DNA of 64,000 nt from Nematopogon swammerdamellus (GCA_946902875.1 OX336349.1:17631891-17695890); one strand, 5' to 3'. Numbered from the stretch's first letter, positions 33,040 through 44,857 are shown. Notes: generated by a model not told the origin, from the sequence alone. A program made the numbers and translations.

Positions 33040-33200
33040 GCTCGCAGCTATAATACTACCTACATTGGTACCAACCCAGTCGCCTAAAATTGGAGTCTAC
33101 CACCTAGTAAAGGGGTAAGGGAAGAAGGGACATCTACAGTTTTGTGCGGCGCCGGCGTGTGGTCGGTGCGGTTTGGGTTTGAACTTTTATCGTAGTACGG
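33040..33200 (-). mobile_element. SINE fragment (minus)
   Basis: TTGGTACCAACCCAGTCGCC, GTCTACCACCTAGTAAAGGGG and CTACAGTTTTGTGC match the minus-oriented body and middle of the tRNA-headed SINE. It is short and decayed. Confidence 0.5.
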
Positions 33201-33940
33201 ATTAAAATGTCCGTCTTAATTTCAGTACGAGTTCAACAGTAAGACGGCCGTGCCATAACCCTTCCAGCTACTCCTTATTCCGTGGTTGGTGGGTACCTAC
33301 CTATTTTTACTAGTTCTAGTCAAATACCTCTTTGGTTCTGGTTAAGTTTTTTGGCGCACCATAATTTGATCTGCCCTACCAGTTAGGGTTAAAATGAATG
33401 ATTGAATTCTGCGTTCTGTTAGTGCAGGTAGAGTAAGGCCGAGCACGCACTGCGAATGTTATCCGTGCAGTTTTTTTTCCGCGCGGAATATTATAAACCC
33501 AGTGAAGTCAATGTATAAACCACGCTTGAAACAATCCATGCACGCACGCTGGCACGTACTGTGAATAAAGTCCACTTGTCTTGTATGGTTTTGTCACATA
33601 CTACTCCATAGCAGAGGATTAGTGCACAGAATATTCACACGGGCAACGGACATGGTTGCTCCACCGAGTTGAGACCAAATTGACCAGTTGAGACCAGTCG
33701 ATCGCGAGCGGCCGAACTCGTACGCGCCGCCCATCGAGCGTCGTCTCGCGCCAGCCATTATACCCGTAGTAGCCGAACGCTTACGCTATAGCCCGCTATA
33801 GCTCCTCTCCCGTTCCTTCCCGCCCCGCGCGAGCTTCCCTCTACCTCTTACCTCATACCTCACTCAGCTGTTGGGACACAATTTCTCTGTATCTTTTTTC
33901 GTAGCGATCTCTAGCGATAGCATAGCCTCTCTAGTAGAAA
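33200..33940. other. Intron 3 sequence with a GC-rich patch
   Basis: 33660-33850 is GC- and CpG-rich (CGATCGCGAGCGG, CCCGCTATAGCTCC) in AT-rich DNA. No exon signals support a gene. It may be a decayed GC-rich MITE. Confidence 0.3.
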
Positions 33941-34196
33941 TACATCCCTTCTTACCTTACTAGGAGGTAGGGTTTAACCTGCCCAGGTTGGTAGTTGGTA
34001 CCGCCGCATTGAATGAAAGGTCATCTTTTTAAAATAGTTCGTGTTTTCCGTTAAGCTCAGTGTAGCCGGCACGATAGAAGGGAAGCACTGACACGGCACC
34101 TAGTTCACCAAGGTGTTATGGGCTGACTTCTTGGATGTAGTAGGTGATGTACCCAACCGTGTCAGTCAATACTCAGTTTCTATAAAAAAACATATT
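33940..34196 (+). mobile_element. SINE with GTCAGTTTC-A(n) 3' end
   Basis: CCCTTCTTACCTTACTAGG, GGTACCGCCGCATTGAATG, GATGTACCCAACCGTGTCAG and a terminal TCTATAAAAAAA match the family at 17930-18215. The 5' head is missing. Confidence 0.75.
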
Positions 34197-34273
34197 AGCT
34201 TAGCTCACAGTATGGGAGAAAAATCTCGCGGTTTTTATCCGCGTTTTCCGCAGCACGTGCGTGCTAGCTCTAA

Positions 34274-34409
34274 GGCCCACTTGCACAAACACGAATTTAA
34301 CTATATAAACCAGTTTAACTCGTTAAGCTAGCACCCGTTGACTGTGGGAAACGCGTTTAAATCCATAACTCGCTACTTAACTCTAAACTCGTGTTGGTGC
34401 AAGTGGGCC
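34274..34409. mobile_element. PIF/Harbinger-type MITE with TAA duplication, copy 1
   Basis: Ends GGCCCACTTGCAC(A/C)AACACG are inverted and flanked by TAA on both sides (34271-34273, 34410-34412). Length 136 bp. It lies 70 bp from the acceptor of the last ZCCHC24-like exon. Copy 2 is at 48211-48354 with TTA flanks. Confidence 0.9.
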
Positions 34410-34462
34410 TAAGTGTATGTAATGTAACCTAACTAACTAAATATGCGCGAATTAATGAATAA

Positions 34463-34591
<129 letters not shown>

Positions 34592-34594
<3 letters not shown>

Positions 34595-34680
34595 GTCGCA
34601 GCTCGCAGGTCGCAGCCGTCGCAGGTCGTAGGTCGCAGGTCGCAGGTCGCAGGTCGCAGGTCGCAGGTCGCAGGTGCCAG
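34592..34680 (+). repeat. GTCGCAG heptamer microsatellite at the stop codon
   Basis: About eleven GTCGCAG-type units (with TCGCAGC and GTCGTAG variants) start within the TAG stop of the ZCCHC24-like gene, so they begin its 3' UTR. No AATAAA was found in the following 600 bp; an ATTAAA is at about 35231. Confidence 0.9.
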
Positions 34681-34849
34681 GTTTACAGGCGCATGTTGTA
34701 AGTAATAAGTACGAGTACTTTGTGAAGTCAAGACGAGACAGAGGCTATTTTTCTCCGTACAAAATCGTCTTTATAGATTTTATGTTTTCTGAACGCCTAA
34801 CTAAACCTTGACCAATTTTTATAATAGTTTTTTTCTTTCTTGCCTATAA

Positions 34850-35225
34850 TTTTTAGGGTTCCGTATCCGTCGTACGGGACCCTATTACTAAGCCTACGCC
34901 GTCTGTCTGTCTGTCTGTCCGTCCGTCTGTCTGTCTGTCTGTCCGAGGGCTGTGTCTCTTGAACCGTAATAGGTAGCCCGTTGAAATTTTCACAGAATAT
35001 GTGTTATTTATTATTGCCGATATAACAAAAAATAATAAAAACAAGAGAAAAAGTAAAAAATTCACGGGAGTTCCCATAGAAGAAACTAAAAAGTGTATGC
35101 GCGCCACGCCATCTACGGAAAAGACTATGAAGCATTTCAACTAATCATAAACACGCCATAGATGGCGTGAGTGGCGATACGGAACCCTCGGTGCGCGAGT
35201 TCGTCTCGCACTTCGCCGGTTTTTT
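34850..35225 (-). repeat. GGCCAAGTGCGAGTC-type interspersed repeat with GTCT run
   Basis: It runs from AGGGTTCCGTATCCGTCGTACGG, through a (GTCT)n tract and GTATCTCTTGAACCG-like sequence, to CTCGCACTTCGCCGGTTTTT. It reads on the minus strand relative to 57160-57420. The 95-residue ORF over it is a repeat artefact. Confidence 0.7.
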
Positions 35226-35379
35226 CTCATCATTAAATAATATGTACGAAACTTGAGGTAAAATTGGTTTTTCGAACAAAACAATTTGAATGTTATTATA
35301 ATTCGTTGTAGCCATAGCCATTTTAGGGCCGTATTATTGCCGCCGTCAACTATTAAGTAATCTGTGCCGCCGTTCTTAG

Positions 35380-35760
35380 GTTTCCGTACCTCAAAAGAGG
35401 AAAAAGCGGAACCCTTATAAGATTACTCTCGTCTATCTGTCTGTCCGTCTGTGTTGTGTTTTCTTCGAATCTACTGGACGAAAAAACTAGAAATTATTAT
35501 TATTATAATTTTTTTTTTTTTTATGAAACTGACACGGTTGGCTACATCACCTACAACATCCGTGATGTCAGCCCATAACACCGGGTGTACTTGGTGCCAC
35601 GTCAGTGCTTCCCTTCGGTCGTGCCGGCTACACTGAACTGGACCGAAAACACAAACTATTTACATAGCCGTTTCGACCGACCTTTCATTCAGTGCGGTGT
35701 ACCAACCCGGGCGGGTAAACCCTACCACCTAGTAATATAAGAAGGGAGTCATATAGAAAT
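35380..35760 (-). mobile_element. SINE (minus) beside a GTCT repeat remnant
   Basis: 35380-35480 is a GTTTCCGTACCTCAAAAGAGG / GTCTGTCC remnant. 35508-35752 is a minus-oriented SINE: T run, ATGAAACTGACACGGTTGGC, CATTCAGTGCGG and GGGCGGGTAAACCCTACC. The far 5' head is cut off. Confidence 0.75.
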
Positions 35761-36040
35761 GTAGTATATTAGAATTTGACGACCGATGTATGTAGGTAAA
35801 TGAGCAAATTTCGATTTTGGGGGACATATTAGAAATATAAAAAAATATTTTTAAGTAATGTTTTTAAGTTTACTCTCTTATTAATTATATTCATTTTTAA
35901 GTGTCCGGATTAACAGTAGGTAGTAGGTTTAAAGTTTTACTTTGTGAGTGATTTACAAAAGTTTTTAAGTGTAACTATTATGTATGTGACATATCAATGA
36001 AAAGGAATTCGTCAGAGCGACGAATTCAAACTCTTTGTAC

Positions 36041-36575
36041 AGTTCCGGGCAGCAAATAATGCGTGTCGAGCTTTAGAAAGAGACCATCCGGTTGTAGAGC
36101 GTCGTCCCTGTCGCACAGAGACGTGCGAGTTCGTGGAACAAGGATGACGCTCTACAACCGGATGGTCTCTTTTTTTATGGAATCCGACGCGGTTGGCTAC
36201 ATCACCTACAACATCCGTGATGTCAGCCCATAACACCGGGTGAACTTGATGCCACGTCAGTGCTTCCCTTCGGTCGTGCCGGCTACACTGAACTGGACCG
36301 AAAACACAAACTATTTACATAGCAGTTTCGAGCGACCTTTCATTCAGTGTGGTGGTACCAATCCGGGCGGGTTAAACCCTACCACCTCACCTATAAAGTA
36401 ATATAAGAAGGGAGTCATATCCCTTAGTCGCTTTCTACGACATACACGGGGAGAGATGCAGTGGGGCTAGTCTTTTAAAGTACCGGCCCCACACGGTACA
36501 ATTCTAAAGCTCGGCCCCACACGGTCTCTTTCTAAAGCTCGACACGCATTACTTGCTGACGGGAACTGTACGTAA
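36041..36575. mobile_element. Palindromic MITE interrupted by a SINE
   Basis: Left half: CAGTTCCGGGCAGCAAATAA, TGTCGAGCTTTAGAAAGAGACC and GGTTGTAGAGCGTC. The inverse follows at 36143-36172 and resumes at 36532-36575 (CTAAAGCTCGACACGCATTAC, GGGAACTG). The gap is exactly one SINE insertion with a 9-bp duplication. A half copy of the MITE is at 106-209. Confidence 0.8.
36173..36522 (-). mobile_element. SINE insertion with 9-bp target duplication GGTCTCTTT
   Basis: GGTCTCTTT occurs directly at 36164-36172 and 36523-36531. Between them lies a minus SINE: T-rich tail, GGAATCCGACGCGGTTGGC, body, GTCGCTTTCTACGACAT, and two successive GGCCCCACAC 5' ends separated by GGTACAATTCTAAAGCTC. The doubled 5' end is unusual. 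Confidence 0.85.
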
Positions 36576-36785
36576 GTTTCTTAAGTGTTATGTTATGTAT
36601 GATTATGAATATATTGTATAGCATGGACGGCCTAACCTGAGGCGAACACACGTACGCACACAAATGCATTTCTCTAATACAAATGCTTGACATGCACCTA
36701 TAATACATGGCCTGAGCACTACTACACTCGCAGAATTTTATGCTCACCGTCGTCATGCGTGAATGTATTTGTTTGTACGCCTCAG

Positions 36786-37343
36786 GTTAGAACGAGCGAC
36801 CTATTTAAGTCATCTTGTACATTGTACAAGAAATAGGCTAATATTCTAGTATGCAGTTTGGCTGTAATCATTATACTTTTTCCAAGCAACCAAAAAATAA
36901 CTACCTACGCACCAAAAAATGCATCTATGATACACCAAATATACAAGTCACGTTATAATATTATGTATGACGATAGTAACGCCAAAGGCGGCGGCGGCGG
37001 CGCGGCGTAGCGCGTAGTAGTTTTCATAAGGGATATTTTCATAAATTGCGATCCTCATTGATGCCTCGAACGAGCGACCTATTTAAGTCATCTTGTACAA
37101 GAAATAGGCTAGTATTCTAGTATGCAGTGTGGCTGTAATCATTATACTTTTTCCAAGCAACCAAAAAGTAACTACCTACGCACCAAAAAATGCAGCTATG
37201 ATACACCAAATATACAAGACACGTTATAATAATAAGTTGCCATGTAAGTGTTAAGGCGCCTTTAAAGTAACGCCAAAGGCGGGTAGCGCGTAGTAGTTTT
37301 CAAAGGGATATTTTCATAAATTGCGATCCTTCGCATTAGAACT
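36786..37343 (+). repeat. Direct tandem duplication of about 280 bp
   Basis: AACGAGCGACCTATTTAAGTC starts both copies (about 36791 and 37070). Both run through TTTTTCCAAGCAACCAAAAA and GCGCGTAGTAGTTTTCA to TTTTCATAAATTGCGATCC. The copies differ by small indels, including a GGCGGC expansion in the first. Confidence 0.95.
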
Positions 37344-37900
37344 CTGAAGAGCGTGTGATCGATAGATATATATATAACAAATGGCGTCACTTTGCTATAA
37401 AAATTTCATTCAAATTCTCTTTAGTTTCTGAGATAGTCTTCAAAGTTCACGCGGAAGAAAAAATGTACATTTGATTACCGTATAGTTTGTATAGAAAATG
37501 ATAAAATTTTACAACCAAAAACGTATGATCGATAGCCAAAGAATTGTTCTATATTTTGCAGTAGTTTTTAGCCTTTCGATTGGTTTACTTATCACGGGCT
37601 ACTTCTTCAAAAAATCCACATGGTGGCGTTACTACGCGCCTTGAGGTGGCGCACCCGCCAAGTATCTGGGCACAAAGCAAAACTATCTTTGAGCGCTGGA
37701 TATGTGGTTATATTTTAACGTATCTCTCATGTTTTAATTTATGGAAGGTGTGTATCTAAGCTTGCGATGGCTTCACCGAACATATCCGGGCCCATCGGCA
37801 GTAGAGGAGGGTATTAATCGAGGCCGGGACTAGCGAGTGGCCACTCTAAATTAATCAATAGCCTAAATCGAAAATGAGACGGGTGATATGCTCGATAATT
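37344..37900. other. Unrecognised intergenic sequence
   Basis: No gene or element is recognised. The region contains GTGTGATCGATAG and an AT-rich part before a short GC-rich patch (37600-37680). Confidence 0.35.
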
Positions 37901-38095
37901 ACAAAGTACAGTCTCGGGTCCTTCGAGAGGGGCGTGAATAGGCACACGTCAGGCCGGTATGGCATTCGCAACCCCCGCATACGAACGAATGTCCACGGGC
38001 GTCGTTTGACACCTCATTGGTGGCTCGGCACCATATGTGGCGCTTTCAATAAGAAAACATTTTACCAGACAAAATAATTAAATAAAAATAAAACA
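37900..38095 (+). mobile_element. SINE (CAGGCCGGTATGGCATTCGC family)
   Basis: GTCAGGCCGGTATGGCATTC, GAACGAATGTCCACGGGCG and GCACCATATGTGG, then a purine-rich tail, match 4383-4512 (minus) and 59930-60045 (+). Confidence 0.6.
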
Positions 38096-38099
38096 CCTC

Positions 38100-40509
38100 A
38101 CCTGAAACACCTCATGTTGTAGGAGTATTCGCGTCTGAAACATTTTCAGTTGAAGGCAAATGTCGAAGGAAAATTACTAATGTGAGTGAAATTATAAAAT
38201 GTTGGGCCCCTTGTATTAAGTAATCTGTGCCCATGTTGAGTGTTTCGCTTAGCAAAAATTTAAAATGTTGTGTTTATTAAAAGAAAAATATAACTAGTGG
38301 TATGGACGTTCCCAGGTGTCACGTCGCTTTAATTGGTAAATAATTATTTTTTAATAGATTATGCAACTTTAGGTTCGCATGTCTCATGGCCATGCATGAG
38401 GTCACACATGCTACTTTATTTTTAAGTTTATTGAAATAAAAAATAAAAAACAACAAGTACAATATAACAAACATATATTTTATTCTCTTGATAAGTACTT
38501 AAATATATTTTGTTCTCGCCCTCTCTGCTACTACCTCATGCACGCGTAACTTATACAAATACAATACAAAATTAGGTTATTTAATACTTTCCTTTCATTG
38601 TATTAGTTTAACACCTACATATAATAGTTACATTTCGATATATCCATGCAATGGACACATATTATGACGACGAACTGCGTCGAATACAATTTTATAATCA
38701 AAACTTATTTTTAATTTCGTACTAGTGTTTAAATACACAATATAAAGATTATGAACATACCCTGGCTGAAATAGGCATAGCTGAGGGTGAATATTTTCAA
38801 TGTTCATTAAGTATTTGTATATAAAAGCATTTTAACGCCATCTAGTGGCCTCAGTGCGTAACGAAAAAATTTTAGGCGTTTTTTAGAGTGTAGAGAGAAT
38901 TCAAGCATTGAAGTCGGGCAGCCTACTTCCATTCGTCGTGCCTTACATGCTGTTTGACAATTTATATTGTAGGGTAACGGGTGCATTACATTAGGGTAAC
39001 TGTTGCTACACAACAACACCGGAATAATTAGTTTGTTTATTGTATAAATTCATTATTTTCATTCCTACATAGCCTACGCTTGGACATCTCGAAAATTCCG
39101 CAACTTCTAAATTCAATGGGAAGAAGAACTGACAAACCAACTTCGCAAGTCACAGTGTTTTGTTAGTACTTTAGTATTATAGTCACTTTACAATTAACTC
39201 GTACTATCGCTCACAAGAGCAATAATACTTACAGCATAAACATGAAGACACGAATCTGACCACTCTGCCTATTTACATTACCTATATCTGGTGTATAGTG
39301 CCATCGTCAATTTTGTTATTATGTATGTGTATCTGAGAATGTATGTATGTTAATGCTGATTTGGGTTTAATTTCAGCCAGGGTGTGGATGTGTAAGGGGT
39401 GTAATAATAACATAAAAATAAGTGTTGTCGAGATAATTTGTCATTGTGTTATGAAAATGCTGGAAATGAGATGTTTATATTTTCGTTCGTTTTAGATAGT
39501 TGTATGTCGAGATATAAAATTAAGTTTAATTATGAAATATGTTAGTGCAACAGGCGTATTGATTTTTATTGAACCAAAAATATTAATACCAAAAACTCAA
39601 AATCATACAACAAAGACTAAATAAAAATATTTATAGTCAATAGGTAAAACAATGGGTAAAACTCACCAAATGACATTTTAGTTAGATTGAGCGTTTTGCA
39701 TAAGTACAACCACCGATATCTACTATGTAGGTAGGTACGCACATATTTAAATATCCAGAAATTAATAATAATTTGATCTTCTTGGCCGAACAATAATTTA
39801 TGAAAATTACTTTTTATTTGAATTAAAAGTAAATTGAGTTGATTTTCTGAATTCCTACGTTGTTTGTTTCTACACTCCATGCACATAGTTACTACCTCAC
39901 AGATCGCGTAGTAAGGATTTAAAAAAAAGTAGTTTAAAAAGTAAAAAGAAAGCGACTGTCAATTTAATTATAATGTTTAATTTTGTTAGGTTAGGTAAGG
40001 TAGGTTATATTTTACAGGTAAGTAATAATTTGTGTTATCAAGAATAATCAAAAAAATTATATAAACTTAAATTTAATATGATTATTACTGATTATGTACT
40101 TAGCGACCGGACCGGACTGCATATAAACTGTTATCCAGATTATAATCTGTATCAGATGTTTATATTTTCGTGAATTAAAGTTTTCCATAATGTTTATCAA
40201 TGAATGAATAGATAGATATTAAACCTTAGAATATTATTAAAAATTAATACTGATGTATAAATTTTAAACCTTGAAATTTTTTTATACAAAAATTTGTACC
40301 TATGTGTATAAACATTTTTAGCTCGCTTAGGTATACAAATAAACTCTTTTCTTCCATAATAATAAAAAAAATATTTTATTAATATCTTTTAAGCTTTAAT
40401 CCCCTAAACATTTATTTAAACATATTATTCAAATTTTGGTTGTTGATTTTTTTTCTATACCTATGTGCAGCTTACTTTTAAACCAACATTTAACATTTAG
40501 TATATACTT
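38100..40509. other. AT-rich intergenic DNA
   Basis: No coding exon, SINE or LINE is recognised. A segment near 39065-39110 is related to one at 27158-27180. The small ORFs here show no domain or codon signal. Confidence 0.4.
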
Positions 40510-41413
40510 AAATATGAAATCAAACTAAACAAAATAAAATATTTTCACAGAAACCAAAACTTATATATAATCTAAGAAAAAAATTCAAGTAAGTATACAT
40601 TTTTGTTTGTAATATAATAACGAATCATTGAGCAGACTACATCAAACTAAACAAATTAAAATATTTTCACAGAAATCAAAAGTTATAATCTAAGAAATAA
40701 ATTCAAGTATAAATTTTTCTTTGTAATAACGAATCATTGAGCAAACTACATCAAACTAAACAAAATAAAATATTTTTACAGAAACCAAAACTTATAATAT
40801 AAGAAAAAAAAATCAAGTATAAATTTTTGTTTGTAATCAATCACTAAAATCACTAATCATTGAGCAGACTACATCAAACTAAACAAATTAAAATATTTTC
40901 ACAGAAACCAAAAGTAATAATCTAAGAAATAAATTCAAGTATAAATTTTTGTTTGTAATCAATCACTAATCAATAATCATTGAGCACACTACATCAAACT
41001 AAACAAAATAAAATATTTTCACAGAAACCAAAACTTATATATAATCTAAGAAATAAATTCAAGTATAAATTTTTGTTTGTAATCAATCACTAATCAATAA
41101 TCATTGAGCACACTACATCAAACTAAACAAAATAAAATATTTTCACAGAAACCAAAACTTATATATAATCTAAGAAATAAATTCAAGTATACATTTTTGT
41201 TTGTAATCAATCACTAATCAATAATCATTGAGCACACTACATCAAACTAAACAAAATAAAATATTTTCACAGAAACCAAAACTTATATATAATCTAAGAA
41301 ATAAATTCAAGTATAAATTTTTGTTTGTAATCAATCACTAATCAATAATCATTGAGCACACTACATCAAACTAAACAAAATAAAATATTTTCACAGAAAC
41401 CAAAACTTATATA
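40510..41413 (+). repeat. AT-rich satellite-like array, unit up to about 124 bp (left part)
   Basis: CATCAAACTAAACAAAATAAAA, CAGAAACCAAAACTTATA, AATCTAAGAAATAAATTCAAG and TTTTTGTTTGTAATCAATC recur from about 40515. Unit length grows from about 110 to 124 bp towards the right, and the right-hand units are almost identical. Confidence 0.95.
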
Positions 41414-42600
41414 CAGGGTGTCCAGGGTCTGTTCAGGAATATCGAAATGAGCTATTGTATATCATCTAATAAACACATTAAAAAAAAGAAAAATGGTCCT
41501 ATCCATACTAGTTTACGAGATATGAATTTTCAAAGTTTTCAATTTAGTCAATCTATGCGCGCTCTAAGTGACCAGACTGCGGCGGTGCGGAGGAGGCGGG
41601 GCGGCGCGGCGGGCGCGCCGGCCGGGTGGAATGTTCGCTATAGCACCGCACCGCACCGCGCTGTTGCGCCACCGTGCCGCCCCGTGTCGGCATCGCGCGC
41701 TGCCATCACAGGAGACGCGGCGCGGGCGCGGCGGGTGGCGCGCCGCGCTGCCTGCAGGCGACCGACCTGCATTGCGAATCAGTCCAGCCAGTCACGCGGC
41801 GCGGAAGATCAATGTGTGTCAGTCGGTCAGTATGTCAAGGGCGGCCGACCGTGTTGACGTATTTTTGGTAATTCGATTCGTAAATTGAATTAGTGAAAGT
41901 TTCGCGCTCGTGTTTAACAATACGTACCTACCACAGGTTAAAGTGTTTGTTAAATGTTCCATTCACGAATAACGATATGTGGATATGTTGTTCGCGTATG
42001 GAGCAGCAAGCGGAAATGGGCTTCAAACGCATTTATCGTGAGAGATTTCCAAGCAGGCGTCAGCCTGCCGGTGCTGGCTGAAGTGATTGTGCGTGCATTG
42101 TACTGTTTACGGGAACATAGCAATCTAGACCCGCTACTGCATCGCCCGGGTCTCGTCATAATGCATCGAGCTGCAAGGAGATCACGTAGAAAACCTTCAC
42201 ATCATTTGAGGTATGTAGATAATCATTTACTTTTTACTGGCTACATACATACATACACCTACATGCCTAATTGCAGTGTAGTAGGTAGGTATGCTACATC
42301 TTATGAAATCTATGATTCTCGCTCGTCCGATCAGCGCCGCGCGCGCACCGCGCCCGCGCATCTCACGCCTCGCGATCGCGTACCGCGCGCCTCGCGCGCG
42401 CCGCATCCCTCGCATAGCATAGCCCTACGCGGCCGTGCACAAGCATAGAGCGCGCTCACACTATCGTATGCATTTACTTTGTTAGAAAATGGCAAAATTG
42501 AAAATAATTGAGATTAAAAAAAAATTCTTTCATCACTGCACTTTACACACGATACATATCACGATCCTTCGATATTCCACACCACACTTTGGACACCCTG
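41414..42600. mobile_element. CAGGGTGTCC-ended DNA transposon remnant with TA duplication
   Basis: Inverted ends CAGGGTGTCCA...GGAATATCGAA (about 33 bp, imperfect) face each other, with TA on both sides (41412-41413, 42601-42602). The neighbouring satellite units give the empty site (TTATATATAATC), which confirms the 2-bp duplication. Inside, RMEQQAEMGFKRIYRERFPS and RREP-like sequence (about 41995-42080), then LREHSNLDPLLHRPG in another frame, resemble the N-terminal helix-turn-helix (DUF4817-like) of Tc1/mariner-related elements. The rest is GC-rich. Confidence 0.8.
41995..42215 (+). pseudogene. Helix-turn-helix transposase N-terminal remnant
   Basis: The frame from about 41998 encodes RMEQQAEMGFKRIYRERFPS, RRQPAG and a stop. 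A shifted frame then reads LREHSNLDPLLHRPG. The YRERFPxRRxP motif is typical of DUF4817-type DNA-binding domains in arthropod transposons. It is frameshifted and truncated, with no DDE domain. Confidence 0.5.
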
Positions 42601-42800
42601 TATAATCTAAGAAATAAATTCAAGTATAAATTTTTGTTTGTAATCAATCACTAATCAATAATCATTGAGCACACTACTTCAAACTAAACAAAATAAAATA
42701 TTTTCACAGAAACCAAAACTTATATATAATCTAAGAAATAAATTCAAGTATACATTTTTGCCTGTAATCAATCAATCAGTAATCATTGAGCACACTACTG
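42601..42800 (+). repeat. AT-rich satellite-like array (right part)
   Basis: Same units as 40510-41413. The array resumes in register directly after the CAGGGTGTCC element. Confidence 0.95.
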
Positions 42801-43225
42801 TTGGGAACATTCGTTTTTCGCAAGACAGTTTAGAATTTAGACTAACCTACTAAATAGAACATACATTTTTTATTATTTAAAATTTCCTATATTTATTTTT
42901 GTCGTGCATGCTTCTTATCTACCTAATGGATTTGTATGAGTGCTGAATCGCAAGGTGCTTTAAATTAATATCTAGGTTAATATTTAATAAGGCAGTTGCT
43001 ATTCAGTGAATTTTGCATATAACTACTTAAGCAAAGTTATTTTGACTGGAATGAAAGGAAAAAAGTGTGTTCATATTTGTGGAGCAAATTTTTCAGAATG
43101 AATTTATTTGCTGAGAATGTACACTCACATGGATTTATTGCAGAAGCTATGTTATGTAATGTAGTAAAATCTATATTTAGATACAACTTAAAATTATAAA
43201 ATTTTGGTACTTATTTACCTGTCAC
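42800..43225. other. AT-rich intergenic DNA
   Basis: Nothing recognised. Confidence 0.3.
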
Positions 43226-43400
43226 CTTGGGGCGGTCCATCTTGTCTGAATATTTTGCTAAACGTGGTTTTCGGTGTTGTGCTGTAATTTACTAGAGTTC
43301 TTGCAGCACAACACCGATTACTCTGCTTACCACGATTTTCGGGATACAGTGTGTGGTATGTTATGTAGTTATGTACTCGTATGTGTGTACATTTTGGTTT
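43225..43400 (+). mobile_element. SINE 3' fragment (GCACAACACCGATTACTC family)
   Basis: GAATATTTTGCTAAACGTGG, CTTGCAGCACAACACCGATTA, GGGATACAGTGTGTGGTATG match 20070-20190 and, inverted, 46945-47060. Confidence 0.65.
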
Positions 43401-44600
43401 ATTATTAAAAAATGAAATTTATAGAAATCTTGATAATTAAGGTCAGTATAGGTTAATTACAAAAACCCTGGTCTCCATCAGGGTTATTGCAAATTGAGAC
43501 AATTTCATACAAAAACACTGACTATAAACTTCAACAGTCATCGAGTTTTTATAAACTGCTCTAGCAAAGCTAACAGTCGAAGGACTTCGCTGATTGATCC
43601 ACATTGCCCAATAAGTGAAAGGCAAACATCTAATTTGCAATAAAAATTCTTAACTTGGAAACTTGAATGTTTAAAATCAGTGAAATTGTCGAGGCCAGGA
43701 TTTTTATAAAACTTAATGTTGATCGGTAAAATAGTCAAAATTGTAATAAACCTAGGTTTCTTATAAAAAAGTGGAACGATAATCATAATCACGTGAATGC
43801 ACAATCTGCAGATTTTTTAAATATTTTCAACATTATAATCTAAGTATTTAGTTTTTAAGTGAAAAAGTTTATGTTCAGTATTAATTTTAAAAACACCTGT
43901 GTACTTAATGTTCAGTTTATTGTATATGAATGCTTCTCCAATAACTAATCATGTACCCACTCGCTAAAAAACAAAAAAAATTTTCTTAATAAAAATGGTT
44001 CTTGCATTTTTGTTCTTATTAATCTCAAGACGTTTGGTGAAAGGACAATAGAAAAATTGCAGAAGCATTCTACAAAAAAAAAAACTACTTTTATGAAATT
44101 GAATTTACTTACCTATAAATTGTGTAATCAATCAATCAATATGCCATATTAAAGTTATGAAATAAATAAAGTTTTATTTATTCCATTTATTCCTTGTGCA
44201 AGAGCAGATTTTAATCATAAAATGGCTGAATTGAATTCTAACTAATGCATGGCGATTACCAAGTTGGTATCGTACATTCGATGATCGTCCAAATGCAATA
44301 TTTTTATAATCGAAATTAGCGCCCAAATTGGTCCCGATTTTAACGCCCAATTTGGTCGCTAGTGGCGCTGGCATCTTTCGCCATACCTACGATCTCTTGC
44401 GTCCAGACGACCACCGAACGGACGCCAACAACTCGCAATCGACATGCAGGGGCAGACACGCATGGGATGATAGCAAATAGAATTAACGGATCGAATTTAG
44501 CTCGTTTCGAAAATATTGTATGGAAAAACAAGCAGCACCTCTAATGGGAACTTGGTGCAACTTTTTCACATAGAACATTTTCGAAATTCGTTCGTCATTC
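43400..44600. other. Intergenic DNA and probable 3' end of the 3CxxC gene
   Basis: On the minus strand, AATAAATGGAATAAATAAAAC near 44165-44190 offers polyadenylation signals about 690 bp downstream of the stop at 44871. Apart from that nothing is recognised. Confidence 0.3.
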
Positions 44601-44608
44601 ATTCGCTC

Positions 44609-44857
44609 CTAGAGAGAGTTCCAACTAAAAGTTCCCTTCGCCGTTATGTTGGCTCCACTGTATCTGTCAAAACAGCGTTGAAGGTGGCTATGTGTACAGA
44701 TTTACCCGTAATTATCAGTATTTACTGTATTTTTTGTACGGTAAATACCGATTACATTATTAGGTAATATAATCTTCACAATCTGGCAGCACGAATTTAA
44801 GCACTGACAGTGGAGCCAACATAACGGCAAAGGGAACTTTTAGTTGGAACGCTCTAT
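44609..44857. mobile_element. MITE with about 46-bp terminal inverted repeats in the 3' UTR of gene 2
   Basis: GTTCCAACTAAAAGTTCCCT, then CGCCGTTATGTTGGCTCCAC(TGT) at 44613-44660, is mirrored by ACAGTGGAGCCAACATAACG and GCAAAGGGAACTTTTAGTTG(GAAC) at 44808-44850. The element lies 14 bp from the stop codon of the minus-strand gene. The family was not identified. Confidence 0.85.

Noticed and set aside
40510..41413. CRISPR-like array of regular repeats
   Set aside because: The genome is eukaryotic and the units are contiguous AT-rich satellite without unique spacers.
41568..41888. Arg/Ala-rich ORFs in the GC-rich part of the CAGGGTGTCC element
   Set aside because: Overlapping frames are all open because of GC-rich composition. 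Only the short helix-turn-helix-like part has a recognisable motif.
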